Of a DNA stretch of 5,306 bases, positions 1 to 5,306 are shown piece after piece. Both the position numbers and the translations under genes were made by a program. This DNA is from Gammaproteobacteria bacterium (GTDB lineage: Bacteria; Pseudomonadota; Gammaproteobacteria; Thiohalomonadales; Thiohalomonadaceae). The stretch covers positions 1 to 5,306 of the forward strand of contig JAPHSO010000311.1 in the NCBI GenBank assembly GCA_026193675.1. The letters run 5' to 3'. Position 1 is the stretch's first letter. Every line of letters begins with the position of its first letter. The notes under the pieces are model-generated. The model was not told where the DNA came from. It was given only the letters and a program-made list of their open reading frames with translations, and searched no databases.

Positions 1-18
1 ATTTGATTTGATTTGATT
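1..18. repeat. Short tandem repeat of ATTTG at the left edge
   Basis: Three perfect ATTTG units are followed by a partial ATT at 1-18. The array may extend beyond the window. It lies downstream of the minus-strand DUF89 gene in a 60-bp stretch with no recognisable gene or terminator. Confidence 0.5.
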
Positions 19-60
19 CTAACTAGAAATCAGAAAGGTTGAAACCACTGGCTTGTAAGG

Positions 61-933
61 TTATTTAGCCGTTTCGTTCAGGATGATAATCGACTTTTCA
101 GGAACACCAATATGCTCACCAATCACGCCGCACTTTACCTGAAACAGGAAGAATATCGGTGCGTCATTGCCGGTGAGCCCCTCATAGTTGGCCATCCCCT
201 TGGCGATAATCAGCTCAGCTCGATTGTAGCGTTCGATAAATTGCTCAGAACATTGATCGAGCAGGGTCCCCAAAGTGGCAGCACCGTTGTCGGTAATCTC
301 AGCTACCCGGTCGATACCTGCGGCGATGGCATCTTCGAGGGTGGCATCGTTGACCGCCGGCCCACCCTTAACCACATAGGTGACCGGTTTCTTGATGGTC
401 TCAATTAACAGGCGATCCATCACCGTCTCACCGGCATTGTCGGCCAGATAGAGAATGGAAGAGGCCTCTTCGATAGCCTGTTTCAGTTGCTTCATGTGAT
501 TGATGGCCGGTGTGATCCTCAGTACCCGTTCAATACTCGCCTCCAGGTCATATTCTGAGGCGACACCAAGATCAATAATATTGCCTGCGATGGCGAGGCG
601 TACCGCCATATCGAGCGGGTCATCCGTTTCGCTCAGCATCTGCTTTAGCCTTGGGTAGAGGCTGAGGGCATGCTCTGTCGACTCATGCTTGGCCTGTAGG
701 TAGGGATCGGGATTACCGCTGAACTGACGAATCAGCGCATGAACATGTGAGGCCCTGACGGGTGGGGTGCTACCGATCGGGAACTGAACCAGCTCCGTTT
801 CAATACGCTTTAACAGCGCCTCTTTTTGATCTGCGGGAAGGCTACAGCGACTCGCTGCATCCCCAGCCTGGCGCATAAAACACTGGTCACAGACCGGCTT
901 GGCCTGAACAGGATGGTGTCGGTTTGATGACAA
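61..933 (-). CDS. DUF89 / ARMT1-like metal-dependent phosphatase (damage-control phosphatase family)
   Basis: This 290-residue protein looks like a complete, bacterial/archaeal AF1104-type DUF89 protein. Visible motifs are an N-terminal Cys pair C15-x2-C18, AGNIIDLG at 116-123, the signature DNAGE at 165-169 followed by D173, KGGPAVNDA at 189-197, KGMANYEGL at 245-253 and QVKCGVIGEHIGV at 265-277. In characterised DUF89 members, Asp and Asn residues of the DNxGE and ND motifs bind a divalent metal. The family hydrolyses phosphate esters of damaged or surplus metabolites; the substrate here cannot be read from the sequence. No signal peptide or membrane segment is seen, so it is presumably cytoplasmic. 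The start is TTG at 933, preceded by AGAGG eight bases upstream. The next in-frame ATG (Met20) would remove the C-x2-C pair, so TTG is preferred. The gene follows the radical SAM gene with one base between stop and start. Family assignment is strong; the reaction is inferred. Confidence 0.87.
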   Translation of the reverse strand: MSSNRHHPVQAKPVCDQCFMRQAGDAASRCSLPADQKEALLKRIETELVQFPIGSTPPVRASHVHALIRQFSGNPDPYLQAKHESTEHALSLYPRLKQMLSETDDPLDMAVRLAIAGNIIDLGVASEYDLEASIERVLRITPAINHMKQLKQAIEEASSILYLADNAGETVMDRLLIETIKKPVTYVVKGGPAVNDATLEDAIAAGIDRVAEITDNGAATLGTLLDQCSEQFIERYNRAELIIAKGMANYEGLTGNDAPIFFLFQVKCGVIGEHIGVPEKSIIILNETAK

Positions 934-934
934 T

Positions 935-1828
935 TTATAAACCTCTCATGGCATACGGGCGTAGCAGCTTACTGTTATCCATAGCCTCTTCTAATTGCTG
1001 CAGTAGCTGCTGACGGTCTCGCGGCAGGTTACCGGCAAGTGCCAATGCATTAGAGGCGTGGTTTGAGCGGAAGATGACTGGGTTAGGTGGATTGAGTCCA
1101 CTAAGCAGTCGTTGCTGCTCCAACAGGATTGCGCTGTCACTTTGAAACTCAAAGGGCTCACCAAATTTACTGTGAAACTCTGCGACTGAACTCTCATCAA
1201 GATAGAGCTGCAGGGTGGAGAGATAGTTGATCGGCGCGCTGTTAAGTAGCTCAATGGTGCCGTCGATATGCTCCTGCCAGCGGTTTTGTCCACCCAGCCC
1301 GAGGATGACGGTACCCGACACCTTCATGCCGGCATCGTGTGCCTTGTGTAGCGCTTCGCCAATACCCCGTTGAGTCGCCCCTTTGGAGACCTTTTTCAGA
1401 ATCAGATCAGAGCCCGATTCGATCCCAAAGTAGAGCAGGTTGAGCTTGTGCTGCTTGAGTCGCTGTAACTCCTCTGGTGTTTTACGCAGAATATTGGCTG
1501 GGGTGGCATAGCAGGTGACACGAGTCAGCCGTGGCAGGTTGGCGGCCAGCTTGTCGAGGATCTCAACTAGCTGTGTGGTCGGCAGGGCGAGGGCATCACC
1601 ATCGGCCAGAAAGATACGTGAAGCGTCGGGCCAATCTTCGGCAGCCTGTTCGATATCACTAAACACGGCCTGCAGTGGGCGTTCAACGTACGCTTTGCTG
1701 CGATACATTGCACAGAAGCTACAGCGGTTAAAGCTACAGCCGAGGGTCGCCTGGATGATCAGATTCTCGCCTTCGCTTGGTGGGCGAAACAGCGGCATGT
1801 CGTAGATGGGGAAAGTATCACTTCTCAT
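935..1828 (-). CDS. Radical SAM protein with C-x4-C-x2-C cluster motif
   Basis: This is a 297-residue radical SAM enzyme, presumably cytoplasmic and using a [4Fe-4S] cluster to cleave S-adenosylmethionine. Residues are numbered from the start chosen here. The N-terminus has MPLFRPPSEG (11-20), then the cluster motif with Cys31, Cys36 and Cys39. The spacing is C-x4-C-x2-C rather than the classic C-x3-C-x2-C, a variant found in a group of radical SAM proteins with a GCSxNxCxFC pattern. ADGDAL at 75-80 sits where the SAM-binding GGE motif is expected, FGIESGS is at 134-140 and a GLGG turn at 177-180. No extra C-terminal cysteine cluster is seen. The frame stays open to an ATG at 2044, but that would overlap the divergent gene by 125 bp, and homology-like sequence only begins near the ATG at 1828. 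No clear Shine-Dalgarno precedes 1828; ATG 1798 is an alternative. The substrate is unknown. It is cotranscribed with the downstream DUF89 gene. Confidence 0.85.
   Translation of the reverse strand: MRSDTFPIYDMPLFRPPSEGENLIIQATLGCSFNRCSFCAMYRSKAYVERPLQAVFSDIEQAAEDWPDASRIFLADGDALALPTTQLVEILDKLAANLPRLTRVTCYATPANILRKTPEELQRLKQHKLNLLYFGIESGSDLILKKVSKGATQRGIGEALHKAHDAGMKVSGTVILGLGGQNRWQEHIDGTIELLNSAPINYLSTLQLYLDESSVAEFHSKFGEPFEFQSDSAILLEQQRLLSGLNPPNPVIFRSNHASNALALAGNLPRDRQQLLQQLEEAMDNSKLLRPYAMRGL
942..946 (-). promoter_or_regulatory. Shine-Dalgarno AGAGG for the TTG-started DUF89 gene
   Basis: On the minus strand AGAGG lies eight bases before the TTG at 933-931. It sits inside the last codons of the upstream radical SAM gene, whose TAA stop is at 937-935. 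Start and stop are therefore almost contiguous, which favours translational coupling and supports the non-ATG start. Confidence 0.6.
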
Positions 1829-1851
1829 TATGGGCGCATCATAACCAATGA

Positions 1852-1882
1852 TTGAGATTACATCACTGCTTACCCTTATAAT
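1852..1882 (+). promoter_or_regulatory. Putative sigma70 promoter of the three-gene operon
   Basis: A perfect TATAAT -10 box is at 1877-1882. TTGAGA at 1852-1857 matches the -35 consensus at five of six positions, with a 19-bp spacer, slightly longer than the preferred 17. Transcription would start near 1889-1891, leaving a leader of about 30 nt before the ATG at 1920. The -10 call is good, the -35 less certain. No equally clear promoter is seen for the minus-strand genes in the same 91-bp gap. Confidence 0.5.
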
Positions 1883-1906
1883 CGACCGATACTGAATGAA
1901 GTTATT

Positions 1907-1913
1907 AAGGTGA
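1907..1913 (+). promoter_or_regulatory. Shine-Dalgarno AAGGTGA for the 387-residue protein
   Basis: AAGGTGA lies six bases before the ATG at 1920. This is a near-ideal ribosome binding site, so it fixes the start of the operon's first gene and thereby argues against extending the divergent radical SAM gene past it. Confidence 0.7.
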
Positions 1914-1919
1914 TTTCCT

Positions 1920-3083
1920 ATGAACTCCGGACCACGTGAGATTGTCACACCCTTTCGTCCCATTCCGCTCGATGTCCCAGAGGGGATGAAGCCCAACGAG
2001 TTCTTTAACTCAACTGAGAACCTCAACGACCTGGTCAATAACAATGGCCTGCTGCAAAATCCGGAGAACCTGCTGCTCTATCGTAAGGCGCTCGGTCACA
2101 GCAATCTGTTCGACACCTCGATCATCTATAACACCTCCAAGACGATACTTGATCCGTTAGGACGCCCCGTGCGACGTACTCAGGTGCCTAGTGATGTGAA
2201 GCATGTCTGGAATCGGATGAACCAGATTATTATCGAATTTATGGTTGAGACTTTCCCCGATCCGGGAGAGACGCTGATTCTAGCTGGAGAGGCGAGTCTT
2301 GATGCCACCTGGCCGCTCACCTCACCTGGGGTGCCGAGTATTCGGATGTTGCACAACCACTTTATCGCCTTTGATAAAACCCAACTACGTGATGCGCCGC
2401 TTGCCGATATTGATAATCCCAACCTGACCGATGGTGGTCAGCACTCACTGTTTCAGGCCCACATGCGGGATGTCTATCGTGCCTTTTTTGATCGTCTCGA
2501 TCTGCAGATCCTCAAACCTTGCAATGATGGCAGCTGTAAGATTGAGCTAACCGGCTATCCGCAGGGGCTACCTGCGTGGGAGATCACCGGTGGTGTCGAC
2601 GCCCTTAAAGAGGTCCGTTTCTGGAAGGAGTACGACATCATTCTGAAGGGCTTTATCGATTTCTATCGCACCTTCTTCACCCAGGTCTCAACCCGCAATG
2701 CACCGATGCCGAAGCAGGTCCATTTTCCCGATCTGGTTGAAGAGAAGCTGCTGTTTAATAACGACTTTCTCAAGGCGGCGAAGATGGTGCGTGATCAATG
2801 TATTGTCGATGCCAAGTACGCCAACGGTCTCCGCTGGCAGCCCGCCTTTAAGCAGCTGATCTACCGCAATGATAACGGCAAGTTGATCGTCACCATCAGC
2901 CAGAACTCGATCGGAAATGCGATCACCGAGCTGCTGGGTGTGGTGGTGAAGCGTCAGCCCGATGCAGCGCTCTATGAGCAGGCCGAGCCGGCGTTAATCG
3001 AGAAGCTGCTAGAGGTTCGCAGAAGATTGGTTGAGGCCGATCTGGGTGAAGGGATTGAGACACCACATTGGTCTGCCGGCTAA
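1920..3083 (+). CDS. Conserved-looking protein of unknown function, first gene of operon
   Basis: I do not recognise this 387-residue protein. It reads as a real gene: strong ribosome binding site, operon position, no compositional oddity. It lacks a signal peptide and transmembrane segments, so it is probably a soluble cytoplasmic protein. Visible landmarks are LAGEASLDATWPL at 121-133, RMLHNHFIAF at 142-151 with a His-Asn-His core (H145, H147), a C-x4-C pair (C201, C206), GYPQGLPAWEI at 212-222, an aromatic-rich stretch FWKEYDIILKGFIDFYR at 234-250, and a charged helical C-terminus with EVRRRLVEADL at 365-375. The His-x-His pair could bind a metal or phosphate. It faintly recalls HIT/GalT-type nucleotidyl transferases, but the diagnostic H-x-H-x-H is absent, so no function is assigned. 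The TAA stop is followed 12 bp later by the mutarotase start, with the latter's AAAGGA site overlapping this stop, so the two are cotranscribed. Confidence 0.8.
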   Translation: MNSGPREIVTPFRPIPLDVPEGMKPNEFFNSTENLNDLVNNNGLLQNPENLLLYRKALGHSNLFDTSIIYNTSKTILDPLGRPVRRTQVPSDVKHVWNRMNQIIIEFMVETFPDPGETLILAGEASLDATWPLTSPGVPSIRMLHNHFIAFDKTQLRDAPLADIDNPNLTDGGQHSLFQAHMRDVYRAFFDRLDLQILKPCNDGSCKIELTGYPQGLPAWEITGGVDALKEVRFWKEYDIILKGFIDFYRTFFTQVSTRNAPMPKQVHFPDLVEEKLLFNNDFLKAAKMVRDQCIVDAKYANGLRWQPAFKQLIYRNDNGKLIVTISQNSIGNAITELLGVVVKRQPDAALYEQAEPALIEKLLEVRRRLVEADLGEGIETPHWSAG

Positions 3084-3095
3084 AGGATCATTCCT

Positions 3096-3998
3096 ATGAA
3101 GAGCATCACTGAGCTCAACGAACAGTTTAATCATCCCGGTATCAGCTTTGCTGAGGAGTGGGACGGTTTTGTGGTGGTCGATGTGGTCAATGAGCATGCA
3201 ACCGCGAGGGTGGCACTTAATGGGGCGCAACTACTCAGTTGGGTACCCAAGGGCGAACAGCCTGTGATCTGGCTCTCAGAGGATGCCCGCTTTGAGATGG
3301 GCAAGTCGGTACGTGGCGGCGTCCCTGTCTGCTGGCCCTGGTTTGGTGCTCATAGAATTGAATCCACCTTTCCGGCCCACGGTTTTGCCCGTACCAGTGA
3401 ATGGGAGTTGCTGTCTGTTGATCATGATGAAGGTGCCACAGCCCTGTTGTTCCGCCTCAATGAGCGTCGAGAGATGCACCATTTTTGGCCTCACTCATTT
3501 GAGTTGGCGCTGCAGATAACCATCGGGAGTGAGTTATCGTTTGAGCTTAAAACCCGAAACTGCAGTGGCGAAGCGATTGAGCTGAGTGAGGCGCTACACA
3601 CCTATTTTAATATCAGTGATGTCGATCATGTGAAGGTTAAAGGTCTTGATGGTTTGCACTATCTGGACAAGTTGGAAGATTTCCAACGTAAACAGCAGAG
3701 TGGGCCGATTCACATTGAGCGTGAAACTGATCGAATCTACCTTAATGCAGAAGCAGACTCATTGATTGAGGATTCGGGATTCAATCGCACCATTCGCATC
3801 ACCAGTGAGGGGAGCCGTTCTACGGTGGTCTGGAACCCCTGGCAGGAGAGTGGGGCGCGGATGGGGGATCTGGGAGAGGCGGGTTACCGTTCGATGCTCT
3901 GTGTTGAGAGTGCCAACGCTGCCGATAACAGATTAACACTCGCTCCATCTGAGACTCACACCCTGCGGGTCACCTACACCATCGAACCGTTAATATAG
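3096..3998 (+). CDS. yeaD: Glucose-6-phosphate 1-epimerase (D-hexose-6-phosphate mutarotase, YeaD family)
   Basis: This 300-residue protein has the normal length of the YeaD branch of the aldose-1-epimerase (galactose mutarotase-like beta-sandwich) superfamily. It interconverts the alpha and beta anomers of glucose 6-phosphate and related hexose 6-phosphates in the cytoplasm (EC 5.1.3.15), feeding anomer-selective enzymes of central carbon and glycogen metabolism. Visible signatures are RGGVPVCWPWFG at 73-84, PAHGFAR at 93-99, ALHTYFNISDV at 166-176, TDRIY at 211-215 and DLGEAGYRSMLCVESANA at 258-275. By comparison with the characterised yeast family member, H168 and E271 are the likely catalytic acid/base pair, and R73 and R99 are candidates for phosphate binding. 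All expected residues are present. AAAGGA lies eight bases before the ATG. Position two of the operon, with unknown proteins on both sides, suggests they may share a sugar-phosphate role, which is inference. Confidence 0.93.
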   Translation: MKSITELNEQFNHPGISFAEEWDGFVVVDVVNEHATARVALNGAQLLSWVPKGEQPVIWLSEDARFEMGKSVRGGVPVCWPWFGAHRIESTFPAHGFARTSEWELLSVDHDEGATALLFRLNERREMHHFWPHSFELALQITIGSELSFELKTRNCSGEAIELSEALHTYFNISDVDHVKVKGLDGLHYLDKLEDFQRKQQSGPIHIERETDRIYLNAEADSLIEDSGFNRTIRITSEGSRSTVVWNPWQESGARMGDLGEAGYRSMLCVESANAADNRLTLAPSETHTLRVTYTIEPLI

Positions 3999-4012
3999 GT
4001 TGATAACAGACT

Positions 4013-4789
4013 ATGTTTGGACTCTTTAACCGTGAGCCACCCCTTGATGAACCTTCAGTCGAGTGGCTCTTCGATGTTTATGGTTGGACACTGAGAAACT
4101 TTGGTACTGATCTATTTATGGATGACACGCTGCTGGTATTACCGACCAACAGATACTTTCCCGGCAGCGAGAGTTCGGTTCAGGGGATGGCTGAGCTGAT
4201 CCTTAAGCAGGTGAAGCACTACGCCAATATCTCTCACTGGCCCACCCGCGTTGTCGATCAAAATAGCTGTTCCTTAGAGCAGCCTGCACAGTTGGCGATT
4301 ACCGGGGCTCTGCGTGGACCGGAAGGCGTTGTTGATGAGTCGGTTCCCGATGAGCAGCGACTCACCATCACCTATGATCCAGCACTGATCAATTCGCCTG
4401 AAGTGATGATCGCCAGCTATGCCCATACTCTGGCCCACTATCTGGGGAGCATGGCGGAAGAGGAGCCGCCGGGGGATAGGGACAACTGGCCCCACATCAC
4501 AGAGGTGTTGGCGGTCTATATGGGATTTGGTGTGCTGTTCGCCAATAGCGCCTTTAATGTGAAGATCAGCAGCTGTGGGAGCTGTCAGGGGCCGGTGGCC
4601 GATCGGGAATCATTTCTCTCCCAATACGATATCACCTATGCTCTGGCAATCTTTTGTGTACTGAAGGGGATATCTGCAGGTGAGGTGAAACGCCACCTCA
4701 AAAGTTCACTGCGACCTTACTTCAAACTATGTTTGAAGGATCTCAAGGGCCGCAAAGATAAACTTGAAAAGTTGAGAGCACTCGCTTAA
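4013..4789 (+). CDS. Uncharacterised protein with degenerate zinc-metalloprotease-like motif (HTLAH)
   Basis: This 258-residue soluble protein is the last gene of the operon, 14 bp after the mutarotase. The ribosome binding site is weak: AGGT, about 12 bases upstream. The N-terminal part has WLFDVYGWTLRNFG (18-31) and LLVLPTNRYFPG (40-51). The middle has SYAHTLAHYLG (135-145), followed by PHITEVLAVYMGFGVLFANSAF (160-181, with E164). Then come a C-x2-C pair (C188, C191), YALAIFCVLKG (209-219) and a Lys-rich tail. The arrangement resembles uncharacterised bacterial proteins that carry an HExxH helix followed by an E-x2-(T/A)-D-like second helix and a GFGxFxANSAF segment. Here the catalytic Glu of HExxH is Thr139 (H138-TLA-H142), so zinc might still be bound but proteolysis is doubtful. 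H138, H142 and E164 are the candidate ligands. The function is unknown, and the family resemblance is from memory rather than a search. Confidence 0.8.
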   Translation: MFGLFNREPPLDEPSVEWLFDVYGWTLRNFGTDLFMDDTLLVLPTNRYFPGSESSVQGMAELILKQVKHYANISHWPTRVVDQNSCSLEQPAQLAITGALRGPEGVVDESVPDEQRLTITYDPALINSPEVMIASYAHTLAHYLGSMAEEEPPGDRDNWPHITEVLAVYMGFGVLFANSAFNVKISSCGSCQGPVADRESFLSQYDITYALAIFCVLKGISAGEVKRHLKSSLRPYFKLCLKDLKGRKDKLEKLRALA

Positions 4790-4798
4790 TTGTGAGTC

Positions 4799-4872
4799 AG
4801 GGGTCGGAGTCAAATGGATTGATTCTATCGGCACCCGGTAGAAGAAGTGGTTCCCATTTGACTCCGACCCCT
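4799..4872. repeat. Nested palindrome: perfect 19-bp inverted repeat with an inner hairpin (REP/MITE-like)
   Basis: The left arm AGGGGTCGGAGTCAAATGG (4799-4817) is exactly complementary to the right arm at 4854-4872. The 36-bp loop contains a second hairpin: TTCTATCGG (4823-4831) pairs with CCGGTAGAA (4835-4843) around a CAC triloop, with one T:G wobble. Arms of the GGGGTCGGAGTCAAAT type recur, as I recall, in many gammaproteobacterial genomes near REP-associated (RAYT, Y1) transposases, which suggests a non-autonomous mobile repeat. No transposase gene or flanking target duplication is visible here. It lies between convergent genes, 9 bp past one stop and 38 bp from the other, and could also act as a bidirectional transcription barrier or mRNA 3'-end stabiliser. 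Neither side has a T-tract, so it is not a classic intrinsic terminator. Confidence 0.85.
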
Positions 4873-4910
4873 CGCTACTAAACTAAGCGTAGGTAGTTAA
4901 TAGTCGAAGA

Positions 4911-5306
4911 TTAGCTCTCTTCAGCGAGAATTTCGCGCATCCGCTCCTGCAGGGTCTCAACCAGAAGGTCGGGCTGAAATTTTGAGACAAATTTGTTACA
5001 TCCCACCTTTTGAACCATCGCCTCATTGAAGACACCACTTAATGAGGTGTTGAGGGTGACATAGAGATCACGCATTCTAGGATCCTGACGCACCTCGTAG
5101 GTGAGTCGATAGCCATCCATCTGAGGCATCTCCGCATCGGTGATGAGCATCAGGATCTCCTTGGTGACATCTTTACCCTCATCACACCATTTGGTAAGAA
5201 TATCCAGCGCCTGCTGGCCGTTCTCGGCAGGGATCACCTCAACACCAACCTGTGCTAATGTTTCTGAGACCTGAAGACGTGCAGTTGAGGAGTCATCGGC
5301 ATGCAG
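4911..5306 (-). CDS. cheV: CheV chemotaxis coupling protein, C-terminal receiver domain (5' part beyond the window)
   Basis: The visible 131 codons encode the receiver domain of CheV, a CheW-like coupling domain fused to a phosphorylatable receiver. CheV links chemoreceptors to the kinase CheA and tunes adaptation. The frame is open to the right edge, where it reads LHADDSSTARLQ, so the gene continues beyond 5306; the GTG at 5237 is internal and not a start. Counting from the edge, the acidic pair is D4-D5 and the phospho-acceptor is D57 in LMLITDAEMPQMDGY. The conserved Thr/Ser is at 87-88 in LNTSLSGVFNEAMVQKVG, and the conserved Lys is K109 in VSKFQPD. The TSLSGVFN-AMVxKVG stretch closely matches enterobacterial CheV, which distinguishes it from a generic CheY-like regulator. 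The CheW-like domain should lie outside the window. It is convergent with the operon to its left. Confidence 0.9.
   Translation of the reverse strand: MHADDSSTARLQVSETLAQVGVEVIPAENGQQALDILTKWCDEGKDVTKEILMLITDAEMPQMDGYRLTYEVRQDPRMRDLYVTLNTSLSGVFNEAMVQKVGCNKFVSKFQPDLLVETLQERMREILAEES

Noticed and set aside
13..21. TTGATTCTA shared between the left edge and the palindrome loop (4819-4827)
   Set aside because: A 9-base AT-rich match with no extension into the 19-bp arms is likely chance; it is not a second copy of the repeat.
112..408. 98-codon plus-strand open frame opposite the DUF89 gene
   Set aside because: It lies wholly antisense to a gene with clear family motifs, and it has no recognisable domain.
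1515..1805. 96-codon plus-strand frame opposite the radical SAM gene
   Set aside because: It is a shadow of the coding strand: low-complexity Ser/Arg-rich translation and antisense to the radical SAM core.
3283..3519. 78-codon plus-strand frame inside the mutarotase gene
   Set aside because: It overlaps the conserved GGVPVCWPWFG and HGFAR region in another frame, and no motif is seen.
4799..4872. Classic rho-independent terminator
   Set aside because: The hairpin is long and strong but neither flank has a T-run, so it is better described as a palindromic repeat with possible boundary function.
4911..5237. Stand-alone 108-residue CheY-like protein starting at GTG 5237
   Set aside because: The frame continues upstream to the window edge with the conserved ADDS acidic pocket of a receiver domain, so the GTG is an internal valine of a longer CheV gene.

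Overview
The window (about 50% GC by eye) looks like chromosomal DNA from a motile gammaproteobacterium. The evidence is the CheV-type chemotaxis protein at the right edge, the YeaD-type hexose-6-phosphate mutarotase, and a palindromic repeat resembling those scattered through many gammaproteobacterial genomes. The species cannot be named from sequence alone. There are no rRNA, tRNA or CRISPR features and no transposase gene.

Layout: (i) 61-1828, minus strand: a two-gene unit with a radical SAM protein first (start corrected to 1828) and a DUF89/ARMT1-like metal-dependent phosphatase second. The stop of the first and the TTG start of the second are one base apart, so the two are probably translationally coupled. 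(ii) 1829-1919: a 91-bp divergent intergenic region with a perfect TATAAT box facing right. (iii) 1920-4789, plus strand: a compact three-gene operon with gaps of 12 and 14 bp. It encodes an unrecognised 387-residue protein, a glucose-6-phosphate 1-epimerase (YeaD family) and an unrecognised 258-residue protein with a degenerate metalloprotease-like HTLAH motif. (iv) 4799-4872: a perfect 19-bp inverted repeat with a second hairpin nested in its loop, lying between convergent genes. (v) 4911-5306, minus strand: the C-terminal receiver domain of CheV, whose gene continues past the right edge.

The only confidently assigned metabolic enzyme is the mutarotase, which interconverts the anomers of glucose 6-phosphate. 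The DUF89 protein belongs to a family of damage-control phosphatases that remove aberrant sugar or metabolite phosphates. Sugar-phosphate housekeeping is therefore a possible theme linking the two divergent units, but this is inference. The least explained parts are the two uncharacterised proteins flanking the mutarotase, the coupled radical SAM-DUF89 pair, and the nested palindrome.
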